DNA of 64,000 nt from NCBI GenBank assembly GCA_024227565.1, contig JAAEUE010000136.1:84146-148145 (forward strand), read 5' to 3'. This document shows positions 35,880 to 44,527 of this stretch, in pieces (the first letter of the stretch is position 1; every line of letters begins with the position of its first letter). The notes beneath the pieces were generated by a model. The model was not told the origin of the DNA. It saw only the letters and a program-made list of their open reading frames with translations, and did not search any database. Source of the stretch: Alphaproteobacteria bacterium (GTDB lineage Bacteria; Pseudomonadota; Alphaproteobacteria; Rhizobiales; CAJQND01). The translations under genes were made by a program, and so were the position numbers.

Positions 35880-36623
35880 TTAGTCAATTCCACCACGGAT
35901 CAACTGTAATTTTCGTGGTGGGAACTCGATCCTAGGTGTCGCAACAGTCGCATCAGCATGAGCTGATGAGCTGGGATAATGCTGTGGGGCTTTCCCTGGA
36001 AGGGGTTTGCTCTCTGCCATAACGGGTGCCGTGAGCGGGCGGCCTTTATCGGCAAACACGTCTTGAGGCCTGCTGTCAACGCCCGAGTAGGGGTCCGTTC
36101 TGATCAATCTGTGAGAAATCATTTCATTGCGCACAATCGCGTGCATACCAAGCCAATATGGACCAGTCAGGGGCGCGATAGCAGCTATGATCTGTGTTTG
36201 CCGACGATCGGTGTGAACCATCGGCAGCATTATCAACTCAATGCCTTCAACTCTGCCATCTTCCGCAAAGCCTTTAAAGCGGACTGTTGCCGGCTGGTGC
36301 TTTGAGATCACGATTGAAGCCAGTTCAGCGATGGTGGTTTGTTCAACCGGGGACCAAAGCGCAAGGAAACTTGTGCCTGTCAGTTCTTTGCCGAATATCT
36401 TGCGAAGCGCAGTACCGGCCAGTCTGAAAGAAAAGGTTGGCTGCAGTGGATGGCGCTCAACCACAGCAACATTAGCAAGCAGGTCTTTGATGGCCCGCAA
36501 GTCCAACTCATCGCGCGAGGGTGCGGACCGTCCGCGCCGAATGGCATCCCACGCCTGATACAGTGATCTGGTTGTGGGGTGAAGTATCTCGGCCTGTCGC
36601 CCTGTAATGGTGCTTAAAGACAT
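35880..36623 (-). CDS. PAS domain-containing protein (PAS_5 family)
   Basis: A 247-residue protein whose first 150 residues match the alphaproteobacterial PAS_5 group: HPTTRSLYQAWDAIRRGRSAPSRDELD, in two parts, then FSFRLAGTALRKIFGKELTG and FLALWSPVEQTTI. The C-terminal third is low-complexity and ends in a basic stretch. These proteins lack output domains, and their function is unknown; a sensory or adaptor role is a guess. The ATG at 36623 has AAGG upstream and gives the family N-terminus; an ATG at 36710 would add 29 residues of doubtful character. It diverges from the rhomboid gene. Confidence 0.8.
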   Translation of the reverse strand: MSLSTITGRQAEILHPTTRSLYQAWDAIRRGRSAPSRDELDLRAIKDLLANVAVVERHPLQPTFSFRLAGTALRKIFGKELTGTSFLALWSPVEQTTIAELASIVISKHQPATVRFKGFAEDGRVEGIELIMLPMVHTDRRQTQIIAAIAPLTGPYWLGMHAIVRNEMISHRLIRTDPYSGVDSRPQDVFADKGRPLTAPVMAESKPLPGKAPQHYPSSSAHADATVATPRIEFPPRKLQLIRGGID

Positions 36624-36847
36624 GTGCCTTATTGCCCTGTGATCGTCAGCCGAACGTTGCGGCGTTGCTCTGGCTGACTTTGAGACAGCCGTTTGCCAGA
36701 GATGAAACATATGAAGGCTCCTGTGCAGCTTGCGTGCCAGTCTGGGGGCAGTCTCAGAAAATGAGGCTTTGTCAGCGAAATTACTGGTGCGGCGCAGCGT
36801 GCATGGGCTATGGCACCTAGGCTGTTGGCGGAGAGGGAAGTGCGTTT

Positions 36848-37609
36848 GTGAGCGAACCAGTGCAGGAACACGAACGGGCCACGCCGCCAGGCGGCAACGT
36901 GCGTCAACCCGCGATTAACGCGCCAAAAGTGGTTTTGGTGTTGTTTGTGCTGATGGTTGCAGCCCGCGGGGCTCAGTCGCTGGTTACGCGCGAAGGCGAA
37001 AGCTGGGTTTTGCTGAACTTTGCCCTTATTCCGGCACGTTACGACAGTTCACTGGGATTGATCTACCCTGGCGGTTGGGGGGCGGATATCTGGGTATTTG
37101 TCAGCCATATGTTTTTGCACGGGGATTGGCTCCACCTGGCGATTAATGGTTTTTTCATGCTGGCATTTGGTTCTGTGCTCGCGCGGCGTCTCGGCACAAC
37201 CAAGTTTCTCCTGTTCAGCCTGCTTTCCGGGTTGGCCGCCGCTTCTGTGCATTTATGGGCCTATTGGGGCGATCAAGCTCCACTTATTGGCGCATCAGGT
37301 GCCATTTCGGGGCAGATGGCGGGCACCGTGCGTTTGATGTTCGCGCGGCGAAGATCCGTGTTCGACGCTCACCGCGATGGTGCCGGACAAATGGAAGCTC
37401 TCAGCTTGCGCGAAGTGTTTACAAACCCTCGAGCGCTCATGTTTTTGGGAATTTGGGTGGGCATAACGGTCTTGGCGGGGGCAGGGGGCGTAATGGCGCC
37501 TGCGGGTAGTTCCATCGCCTGGGAAGCGCATTTGGGCGGCTTTGCTGCTGGCATCCTGAGTTTCGGGCTGTTTGACCGATCTTCTGGCAACCAAAACGCA
37601 CTGGTCTGA
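36848..37609 (+). CDS. Rhomboid-family intramembrane serine protease
   Basis: A 253-residue polytopic protein with about six membrane helices. The catalytic serine is Ser150 in GASGAISG and the catalytic histidine is His228 in AWEAHLGGFAAG. The HGDWLHLAINGFFMLAFG stretch carries the conserved His and Asn of the oxyanion region. It cleaves membrane segments of unknown client proteins. Start is a GTG with GAGAGGGAAG upstream. The gene stands alone on the plus strand and converges with the patatin gene. Confidence 0.92.
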   Translation: MSEPVQEHERATPPGGNVRQPAINAPKVVLVLFVLMVAARGAQSLVTREGESWVLLNFALIPARYDSSLGLIYPGGWGADIWVFVSHMFLHGDWLHLAINGFFMLAFGSVLARRLGTTKFLLFSLLSGLAAASVHLWAYWGDQAPLIGASGAISGQMAGTVRLMFARRRSVFDAHRDGAGQMEALSLREVFTNPRALMFLGIWVGITVLAGAGGVMAPAGSSIAWEAHLGGFAAGILSFGLFDRSSGNQNALV

Positions 37610-37650
37610 CAAAGCGTTGACGGCCAAGGCAGACGCAATGCCTGCTTATA

Positions 37651-38586
37651 TTAGTGGGAGGCCGCCTCAAGTGTGGCCATTGCACGTTTGATCTCAGGAA
37701 TAACTCGAGCGGCAGCGACGCGTCCGGTCTCAATGGCCTCGGAAGCGCGGTCGAAATCAAACATGCCGATGTCGTGGGCTTGCGGGTTAATGGAGATATC
37801 TGCGGGGTCGCCTGCCAGCCTTGAACGCGCCAGTCGGTCTTGCGAAATATTGAACGCAGCCATCAACACCGTTGTTAGACCTGGCTCATCGTTGCTGCCA
37901 CCGAACATTTGGCGCAAAATGCTTTTCTGCGACCGATTGGAAACTTGCCCTGTTGGGGGCGTCTCCAGTGCGGATTCAACCCCTGCCAAGCCAGGTGCTT
38001 GAATGACTGTACCGCCAAAAGCGTCATTGTTCAAATTGACCGCAATCACCATTCTGGCCCCCATGGCACGGCAGGCCGAAACCGGGATGGGGTTCACAAC
38101 CGCCCCGTCAATCAACCAGAGCTCCTTGAAGTAAACCGGGGAAAACACACCGGGCAATGCATACGACGCGCGCAATGCTTTCGAAAGACGACCCTTGCGC
38201 AGCCAAATTTCGTGCCCGGTTAAAAGTTCGGTTCCGATGCAGATAAAGGGCTTGCCGATATGCTCGATGCGGGTTTCACCCAGGCCCTCGTCCAAAAGTT
38301 CTCGCAGTTTGTCGCCGGAGATCATGCCAGACTTGCTCCACGAGATGTCGAGCAGGCGGAATATCTTGGTTCGGGTCAAGCTGCGGGCGAAATCTTCCAG
38401 CATGTGCAGCTTGCCAGCTGCATAGCAACCACCGACCAAGGCACCCACTGAGGTTCCAGAGACCACATCAGGCTCAATGCCTTCTTCAATGAGTTGCTGA
38501 ATGACCCCAATATGTGTCCAGCCGCGCGCAACCCCTGCGCCAAGTGCCAAGCCAATTTTTGGACGTCCAGGATTCCCACTGGTCAT
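37651..38586 (-). CDS. Patatin-like phospholipase family protein (RssA-like)
   Basis: A protein of about 311 residues with an alpha/beta patatin fold. The oxyanion loop is GAGVARG (residues 16-22), the nucleophile is Ser46 in GTSVG, and the Asp partner is in LIDGAVVNPIP. It would hydrolyse acyl esters of lipids. There is no signal peptide, so a cytoplasmic or inner-membrane-facing site is expected. The open frame starts at 38649; I prefer the ATG at 38586, which gives the usual N-terminus, though its ribosome site is weak. It lies 168 bp downstream of hisI on the same strand. Confidence 0.88.
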   Translation of the reverse strand: MTSGNPGRPKIGLALGAGVARGWTHIGVIQQLIEEGIEPDVVSGTSVGALVGGCYAAGKLHMLEDFARSLTRTKIFRLLDISWSKSGMISGDKLRELLDEGLGETRIEHIGKPFICIGTELLTGHEIWLRKGRLSKALRASYALPGVFSPVYFKELWLIDGAVVNPIPVSACRAMGARMVIAVNLNNDAFGGTVIQAPGLAGVESALETPPTGQVSNRSQKSILRQMFGGSNDEPGLTTVLMAAFNISQDRLARSRLAGDPADISINPQAHDIGMFDFDRASEAIETGRVAAARVIPEIKRAMATLEAASH

Positions 38587-38754
38587 ATGAGACACACCAT
38601 CCGCCGGAAAATGTGAGATCGGCGGGTTATTGTTATTGAACCAAAACATGATGGTTCAGCGTTGCAAATGCCGTACCGAACCTTCAAGCCCCTATTCTGG
38701 AGGTATTTTTGCCAGAACTCCAGACACAAAGATGAGGTAATTCGTGAAGAATGT

Positions 38755-39198
38755 TTAGCGCCTGTAGATGTCGTCAGGGTTAAACAGCCGCTCAGCATCG
38801 ATTGGGGACAATTGCACACTGCCATCTTCTGCGGAGTTTGCCTCAATGCGCCGATAGAAACAGGACTTTCGGCCTGTGTGGCAGGCTGCCCCACCGCCTT
38901 GTTCGACAGTAATCCAGACCACATCCTGATCGCAGTCTGTGCGCATGTCGACGATGGTTTGAGTGTTGCCGGAGGTTTCGCCCTTTTGCCATAGCTTTTG
39001 GCGCGAACGTGACCAGTACCACGCCTTGCCGGTTTCAATAGACTGGCGCAGGGCATCCTCGTTCATCCAGGCGAACATCAACACCACGCCAGAGGCAGCA
39101 TCCGTGCAGATGACTGGGATTAGGCCGTTTTCATCAAACCTGGGAGTGAAGCTCCCGCCTTCCTCAAGTTCTTGCTTATCGGGTTGTGAACCGCTCAT
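38755..39198 (-). CDS. hisI: Phosphoribosyl-AMP cyclohydrolase
   Basis: A 147-residue enzyme of histidine synthesis that opens the adenine ring of phosphoribosyl-AMP. The metal sites are present: Asp88, Cys89, Asp90 and Asp92 in DCDQDVVW, and Cys106 and Cys113 in CHTGRKSCFYR. It is a stand-alone HisI without the HisE pyrophosphohydrolase domain, as usual in alphaproteobacteria. folE lies 34 bp upstream on the same strand. Both enzymes are cyclohydrolases acting on purine-type rings. Confidence 0.96.
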   Translation of the reverse strand: MSGSQPDKQELEEGGSFTPRFDENGLIPVICTDAASGVVLMFAWMNEDALRQSIETGKAWYWSRSRQKLWQKGETSGNTQTIVDMRTDCDQDVVWITVEQGGGAACHTGRKSCFYRRIEANSAEDGSVQLSPIDAERLFNPDDIYRR

Positions 39199-39232
39199 GC
39201 GCTGACCATTAGGGCGGCACCATCACTGCCGA

Positions 39233-39859
39233 TTATGTTCTGGATGCTCCGCGCACCAGTTCCAGGAACCTGGCCTGGAGTGCAGGATTTGTCTTGAACT
39301 CACCGCTGAACTGGGTGGTAATTGTGGAAACATTGCGCTTCTGAATTCCTCGTAAAGACATGCACTGGTGTACGGCATCGATCATCACCGCAGTCCCTTT
39401 AGGGGCGAGGGCGGTCTCAATCGAACCAAGAATTTGGGCCGTCATGGTCTCCTGGGTTTGAAGCCGGCGAGCATAGATTTCTACAACCCGCGCAAGTTTA
39501 GAGATGCCGACCACGCGGTCGGTTGGAAAATATGCCACGTGCGCAACGCCAATGAATGGGATCATATGGTGCTCACAATGCGAATTCAGGTCAATGTCCC
39601 GAAGCAATACAATATCGTCGTATCCGCCAACTTCTTCAAACGTTCTTGAAAGAACATCCAGCGGGCACTCTTCATAGCCTTTGAAGAATTCGCGATAGGC
39701 GTTGACGACCCGCTTGGGCGTGTCTTGCAGTCCTTCACGGGTAGGATCATCCCCGGCCCACGCAATCAAGGTGCGCACGGCATCTTCAGCTTCCTGGAGG
39801 CTCGGGCGTTCCACGTCGGGGCCGGCGCCCAACGACAGGTTCTTGACGATTGCATCCAT
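39233..39859 (-). CDS. folE: GTP cyclohydrolase I
   Basis: A 208-residue enzyme that converts GTP to 7,8-dihydroneopterin triphosphate for folate (and queuosine-type) synthesis. Zinc ligands Cys95 and His98 lie in [12 protein letters not shown] and Cys166 in HQCMSLRG. It is the zinc-dependent IA type. I chose the ATG at 39859, with GGAG about twelve bases upstream; the open frame continues to 39964 without family resemblance. It probably shares a transcript with hisI. Confidence 0.96.
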   Translation of the reverse strand: MDAIVKNLSLGAGPDVERPSLQEAEDAVRTLIAWAGDDPTREGLQDTPKRVVNAYREFFKGYEECPLDVLSRTFEEVGGYDDIVLLRDIDLNSHCEHHMIPFIGVAHVAYFPTDRVVGISKLARVVEIYARRLQTQETMTAQILGSIETALAPKGTAVMIDAVHQCMSLRGIQKRNVSTITTQFSGEFKTNPALQARFLELVRGASRT

Positions 39860-40173
39860 CTTTAGCGAACTCCGCTGTTCTTTATACCGTTCCCGTCCGG
39901 ATGCACTCTTTCCCATGGCAGCTGTCCGCTGTGAAGCATGAGCTCGCCATAGAGATGGAGGCAACGAAACAAGGCCTTTAGCCGTGACGATACTATCGTT
40001 TCATGTTGGCATATCATGCCGCAATTGCGCAACGCAACATAGACTGGGTGGCAAAGAGTCCTTTCACATATCCGGCGCTTTGGTGGCAGAAACGTCAATT
40101 TGCCTGTTGCGATCTGTCCCGGGCCATCCGATATATTGGGAAGCCATAAGCAGAGTTCAACGGTCCAGGCCCC
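39860..40173. other. Intergenic region between divergent folE and IscU-like genes
   Basis: This 314-bp stretch holds no convincing gene. It must carry two divergent promoters. On the plus strand a weak candidate is TTGCGA (40107-40112) 19 bases before TATATT (40132-40137), which would start transcription about 30 bases before the scaffold gene. I see no riboswitch or clear operator. Confidence 0.45.
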
Positions 40174-40626
40174 ATGCTGAACGAAATATACAATAAGCAG
40201 ATCCTGCAATTTGCCGCAGACATCCATCATATTGGACGTCTTGAGGCACCTGACGCTTCGGCAACCGCGCATTCAAAGCTGTGTGGCTCGAAGGTCAAAG
40301 TTGATCTGTGTATGACAGACGGGCGGGTTAGTGAATTTGCGCACGACGTGAAGGCATGTGCGCTCGGACAGGCCTCCTCCTCAATTATGTCTCGTCACGT
40401 TTTAGGGGCGACTGGCGAAGAATTGCGCAGCGTGCGTGCCCAGATGCACGCCATGTTAAAAGACAATGGCGAACCGCCTAACGGCAAGTGGGCAGATCTG
40501 GAGATCCTTTTGCCGGTCAGAGATTTCAAGGCGCGGCATACCTCAACTCTACTGACCTTTGATGCGGTTTGCGATGCGGTCGATCAAATTGAGGCTGCAT
40601 CCGGAACGTCCCAAGCCACTGGTTGA
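40174..40626 (+). CDS. Iron-sulfur cluster scaffold protein, IscU/NifU-N-like
   Basis: A 150-residue NifU N-terminal type scaffold. Likely cluster ligands are Cys37 (KLCGSK), Cys62 (KACALGQAS) and Cys133 (DAVCDAV). The aspartate that follows the first cysteine in classical IscU (CGD) is serine here, a change that I recall in an alphaproteobacterial subgroup. No isc or suf genes are adjacent. It could deliver clusters to particular targets or be a diverged scaffold. It diverges from folE and is followed after 116 bp by mmsB. Confidence 0.82.
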   Translation: MLNEIYNKQILQFAADIHHIGRLEAPDASATAHSKLCGSKVKVDLCMTDGRVSEFAHDVKACALGQASSSIMSRHVLGATGEELRSVRAQMHAMLKDNGEPPNGKWADLEILLPVRDFKARHTSTLLTFDAVCDAVDQIEAASGTSQATG

Positions 40627-40742
40627 AATTGGCCCTGGCAACACATTTTCACAGATTGCGGTGCGCTTGGGCGCTTGTAAACTGGCCTGAGGCCCGGCAA
40701 GAGTTGTCGGCACACACGCGCATAGCTTGAGGGAGAGTTGGA

Positions 40743-41633
40743 ATGTCGGCGATTGGATTTATCGGTCTGGGCAACATGGGCAGCCATATGGCTGCAAACC
40801 TTGTTAAGGCCGGCCATGAGGTTAAAGGCTTTGATGTTGTTACCAGTAATGTCGATGCATTTGTGAGCGCGGGTGGTGTGGCGGCCAGTTCGATATCTGA
40901 GGCGTCGAGCTCTGTAGACATGGTTGTGACCATGTTGCCGGCTGGCAAGCATGTGCGCGAGGTTTACACCAGTGCTGAGGGGATCCTGGCGAGCGCAAAC
41001 CCAGGTACGCTGCTGATCGATAGCTCAACCATCGACGTTACCAGTGCACGCGCCGTTGCGGAGGCGGCGCAAAAATCCGGCATGCAGATGATCGACGCTC
41101 CCGTGTCCGGTGGTGTCGGGGGCGCAGAAGCGGGAACCCTGACCTTCATGGTTGGCGGCGGTGATGAAACATTCGAACAAGCACGCCCGGTTCTGGAGGC
41201 GATGGGCAAGAACATTTTTCATGCCGGCGGCGCGGGCAATGGCCAGGCAGCAAAGATCTGCAACAATATGATCCTTGGTATTTCGATGATTGGGGTGTGC
41301 GAGGCGTTTGTGTTGGCTGAGCAGCTCGGGCTCGATCATCAAAAACTATTCGACATCTCCTCAACCGCTTCTGGTCAATGCTGGTCACTGACAACGTACT
41401 GTCCGGTGCCAGGACCTATCCCCACAACACCTGCCAACAACGGCTACAAGCCTGGATTTAGCGTGGGCATGATGCTGAAAGACCTAAAGCTTGCCCAAGA
41501 TGCAGCCCAGGCCTCTAACGCCGCAACGCCTCTTGGCGCGCAGGCCGCTGCGGTTTATGCGCTGTTCGAGGCTGCCGGCCACGCAGATACGGACTTTTCC
41601 GGGATCATAAAGCTGCTTCGCGGCAACGCGTGA
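40743..41633 (+). CDS. mmsB: 3-hydroxyisobutyrate dehydrogenase
   Basis: A 296-residue NAD-dependent enzyme of valine degradation. The N-terminal nucleotide-binding motif is GFIGLGNMGSHMA, the substrate loop is DAPVSGGVGGAEAGTLTFMV, and the catalytic lysine is Lys171 in GNGQAAKICNN. The C-terminal sequence GYKPGFSVGMMLKDLKLAQ is specific to hydroxyisobutyrate dehydrogenases within the beta-hydroxyacid family. With the isovaleryl-CoA dehydrogenase gene elsewhere in the window it supports branched-chain amino acid catabolism. Confidence 0.94.
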   Translation: MSAIGFIGLGNMGSHMAANLVKAGHEVKGFDVVTSNVDAFVSAGGVAASSISEASSSVDMVVTMLPAGKHVREVYTSAEGILASANPGTLLIDSSTIDVTSARAVAEAAQKSGMQMIDAPVSGGVGGAEAGTLTFMVGGGDETFEQARPVLEAMGKNIFHAGGAGNGQAAKICNNMILGISMIGVCEAFVLAEQLGLDHQKLFDISSTASGQCWSLTTYCPVPGPIPTTPANNGYKPGFSVGMMLKDLKLAQDAAQASNAATPLGAQAAAVYALFEAAGHADTDFSGIIKLLRGNA

Positions 41634-41968
41634 GGCTTTGGGGGCCCCGGATTATGGCTGTATGTTGGTTTGAACGCTGTAAAACCGGCGGCGCGCGCCG
41701 CTTGAAACATGGGTTCAGGTCTATTTTGCCTTAAACTTGATCGAATGACGGTAAATGAGTCCTTTCTCGATTCAGCTCCAAAACCGGCAATCGTAAACAA
41801 AATCCCCGGGGGTTAATTACCCTCGTGTGTCAAACAGAACCATCGGCGAAATTCTCCTAAGGTTCGATTCACCTGTTCTCTTGAGACGAAATTTACACCG
41901 GACCCGTACTGTCCAGGTCAATCGAGGCCAACAAATTGGTCTCAAAAATAAAGGGCAGGTTTTGAACA
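41634..41968. other. Intergenic region between mmsB and ldtR
   Basis: This 335-bp stretch has no supported gene. It contains a short G+C-rich inverted repeat (CGGCG and CGCCG at 41686-41700) soon after mmsB, without a T-run, and then an A+T-richer part ahead of ldtR that should hold its promoter. An open frame at 41827-42042 runs into ldtR in another phase and has no coding character. Confidence 0.5.
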
Positions 41969-42478
41969 ATGAACGACGCAATGATTGGCGTGGCAATCGA
42001 GCCCACGTCGGAGTCTCCGGACTTCAAAAACAAGTATCTTGAAGCACTTACATTGATCGAGCGGCTTCATCGCCGTTTGCTTGATGTGATCAAGGACGAG
42101 TTTGAACGCCGTGGTGATCAGGACATTAATGCCGTTCAGGCATTGCTTCTGTTCAACATGGGTGGACAGGAACTTACCGCAGGCGAACTGAGAACACGTG
42201 GTCATTACCTCGGTTCCAACGTCTCATACAATCTGAAGAAGCTGGTTCAGATGGGCTTCATCAGCCATGAGCGTTCAACGGCAGACAAGCGTTCAGTTCG
42301 GGTGTGCCTCACAGACAAAGGTCAGCAGGTGCACGACTTGGTTGATGAGCTTTATAATCGTCAGCTGAAATCAGTTCGTGAAGTTGCCGGCTTGGACGGT
42401 GATGAATTGGACCGGTTGAACAAAGCTCTGGGCCGCCTGGAGCGCTTCTGGACTGATCAGATCCGTTATCGTCTGTAG
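41969..42478 (+). CDS. ldtR: MarR-family regulator LdtR
   Basis: A 169-residue winged-helix regulator. The sequence YLEALTLIERLHRRLLDVIK, then the DNA-binding part LGSNVSYNLKKLVQMGFISH with RSTADKRSVRVCLTDKG in the wing, is that of LdtR, known in Hyphomicrobiales and Liberibacter to control the L,D-transpeptidase gene ldtP and stress-related genes. The next gene is exactly that target, 288 bp downstream beyond a terminator, so they are separate transcripts. Self-regulation is likely but not visible as a clear site. Confidence 0.9.
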   Translation: MNDAMIGVAIEPTSESPDFKNKYLEALTLIERLHRRLLDVIKDEFERRGDQDINAVQALLLFNMGGQELTAGELRTRGHYLGSNVSYNLKKLVQMGFISHERSTADKRSVRVCLTDKGQQVHDLVDELYNRQLKSVREVAGLDGDELDRLNKALGRLERFWTDQIRYRL

Positions 42479-42525
42479 GTACCGATATATGTGAGGGGGT
42501 TGGCTTAGGCCGACCGGGGAGGAAT

Positions 42526-42566
42526 AGCCCTGGTTCCTTTGAGGGAACCAGGGCTTTTCTGTTTTT
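42526..42566 (+). terminator. Rho-independent terminator after ldtR
   Basis: A twelve-base perfect stem, AGCCCTGGTTCC with GGAACCAGGGCT, has a six-base loop and is followed by TTTCTGTTTTT. It separates ldtR from ldtP. Confidence 0.95.
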
Positions 42567-42631
42567 GCGGCCTGACTCAAACTTTCGCCTGAATTTATTG
42601 CCAAACAGAACGAATCTGGGGCCCGATCTGC

Positions 42632-42679
42632 ATTTGCACTTGAATTTGAATTGCAAATCACCAGTTGCAAATGGCAAAT
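42632..42679 (+). promoter_or_regulatory. Cluster of GCAAAT repeats upstream of ldtP
   Basis: Within 48 bp there is one ATTTGCA (42632-42638) and then three GCAAAT-type copies in the other orientation (TGCAAAT at 42652-42658 and 42666-42672, GGCAAAT at 42673-42679). The cluster lies about 90 bases before the ldtP start, in the only space available for its promoter. It could be an operator for LdtR or another regulator; this is unproven. Confidence 0.4.
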
Positions 42680-42766
42680 TCGGGGAACGAACGCACGTGC
42701 CGCCATATACATTCTGGCCAGCGCTGATGATCAGCGGGCATCCTCTAACAAGCAGGATCAGATTGA

Positions 42767-44320
42767 ATGAGTGATTTTCCGGGGTCTCGGCTAATATCTT
42801 CCAACAGGTCTGTTCAGGCAAAAGGTGAGATCGCAAGAGCCGGTCTCGCGACGCTTTTGTTCGGTGCCGTGATCTTGTTGCCCGCAGCCGCTGACGCTCA
42901 ATCGTTCAACCGCACCTTCAACTTTGGAACGCACGTCTACAAGACCGCGCCGAGCAAAACCGAGAGGGTGACCAACAAGAACGCGATGCCGACCCTTGGT
43001 GCTCACAGCGTTCAAGCGATGTACGATGCCCTGTCACGCTACGAGATTTTGGTGAGCCGGGGCGGGTGGCCCAAATTGAAGCCTGGCAAGACCATGGTGA
43101 TCGGAAGCAAATCCAACAATGTGGTCAGGTTACGCCAGAGATTGGCAGCCCAAGGCATTATTTCTCCCGGCGTTGCCACAAACTCAAAGAAATTCGACAA
43201 GTCTCTGGCTCAGGCCGTACGCATATTTCAATCCCGCCATGGGCTTGCCGTTACCGGTAAGGTAGGCAAACAGACGATTGCCGTTCTCAATGTGCCGGCA
43301 AGTGTGAGGTTGAGGCAGCTTCGTGAGAACTTGCCGCGCGTGCTGGAATATTCGAAAAATTTGGGCGGGCGTTATGTGGTGGTCAACATTCCGGCTGCTC
43401 AATTGGAATCTGTTGACTATGACCGGGTGTTTTCGCGCCATAACGTCGTGGTGGGCAAGCCGGCCAGGCCTTCGCCCGTTCTTTCCAGTCAGATAAACAA
43501 ATTGAATTTCAATCCGTATTGGCACGCCCCGGTGTCCATCGTCGCCAAAGACATCCTGCCTAAGGTTCGCAAGAACGTGGGTTGGTTAGACACAATGCGG
43601 ATCAAGGTGTTTGACGGCGGATATGAGGGACCTCAAGTCGATCCGAGGTCGATCAATTGGAGCTCGGTTGCGCCCGACCGCTATCATTTCCGCCAAGAAC
43701 CTGGCGGAGAAAACGCGATGGCGAGCGTTAAGATCAACTTTCCGAACAAATATGCGGTTTATCTGCACGACACGCCAACCAAACAGTTGTTCGATCGATC
43801 AGCCCGGTTCTTTTCATCGGGTTGTGTACGGGTCGACAAGGTTCATATTCTAACAGAATGGTTGCTGCGCGGACAGCCTGGTTGGGACGGTCAGGCCATT
43901 CAGAATGTTGCGGGTTCTGAACAGCCCACTGACGTGGATGTAGGCAATCCCGCCCAATTGCGTATGGTTTACCTGACGGCCTGGGCTCAGCCAGGGGGCG
44001 CCGTTCACTTCCGTCCGGACATCTATAACCTCGATGGAACCGGCTTCATCTCCGGCCAGCCGCGTCCAACCGGATCTGAAGCTGCGGCCGAAGCTAAAGT
44101 TTACACTCCCGCTGATCAGAACACTTCAGGCGGAGCAACACCGATAACGAGCCAAAACGGGCAAGGGTCCACTCCGGTCTACAATGACCAGAGCGACACG
44201 CTGCAAGCCACAACAACAATTGACGATCCGCAGCCTGACGTTAAAAAACCGCCTGCTGGACATAACTTCTCAATCTCAGCTGCTAGAGCAAAGCGGGCGG
44301 GTCGCGCCCAGCAAGAGTAG
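42767..44320 (+). CDS. ldtP: L,D-transpeptidase LdtP (YkuD family)
   Basis: A 517-residue cell-wall enzyme that forms 3-3 crosslinks or attaches proteins to peptidoglycan. An extended N-terminus leads to a hydrophobic signal (about 24-40, cleavage near ADA at 44). A peptidoglycan-binding domain (about 105-170) precedes the YkuD domain (about 200-390), whose catalytic site has His334 (HDTPTKQLF) and Cys353 in FFSSGCVRV. The C-terminal 100 residues are low-complexity, rich in Gln, Thr and Pro, and end in a basic tail. The LdtR regulator gene lies immediately upstream. Confidence 0.92.
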   Translation: MSDFPGSRLISSNRSVQAKGEIARAGLATLLFGAVILLPAAADAQSFNRTFNFGTHVYKTAPSKTERVTNKNAMPTLGAHSVQAMYDALSRYEILVSRGGWPKLKPGKTMVIGSKSNNVVRLRQRLAAQGIISPGVATNSKKFDKSLAQAVRIFQSRHGLAVTGKVGKQTIAVLNVPASVRLRQLRENLPRVLEYSKNLGGRYVVVNIPAAQLESVDYDRVFSRHNVVVGKPARPSPVLSSQINKLNFNPYWHAPVSIVAKDILPKVRKNVGWLDTMRIKVFDGGYEGPQVDPRSINWSSVAPDRYHFRQEPGGENAMASVKINFPNKYAVYLHDTPTKQLFDRSARFFSSGCVRVDKVHILTEWLLRGQPGWDGQAIQNVAGSEQPTDVDVGNPAQLRMVYLTAWAQPGGAVHFRPDIYNLDGTGFISGQPRPTGSEAAAEAKVYTPADQNTSGGATPITSQNGQGSTPVYNDQSDTLQATTTIDDPQPDVKKPPAGHNFSISAARAKRAGRAQQE

Positions 44321-44527
44321 CGTAACGAAGCTTGAGGATGTGTCCATTGTGGCAACTTGTGCGTAATCGGTCAGTCTGGCAGACAATTGCACTGGTGATG
44401 TGACGTTTTCACGCCTGTTAATGACGGATGAGGCTATTTGCGGCGCTTTGGCTCCTATGGTAGACCCCCTGAGATTTTGATCAGCTCGGCCAATTTGCGC
44501 CGCCTTCGCCCACCAAGGAACCAACTC

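Noticed and set aside
41827..42042. 71-codon frame upstream of ldtR
   Set aside because: It overlaps ldtR out of phase, is Arg/Asn-rich and has no ribosome site.
44321..44527. Glycine riboswitch before glyA
   Set aside because: I could not recognise the paired aptamer cores; a covariance search would be needed to revive the idea.
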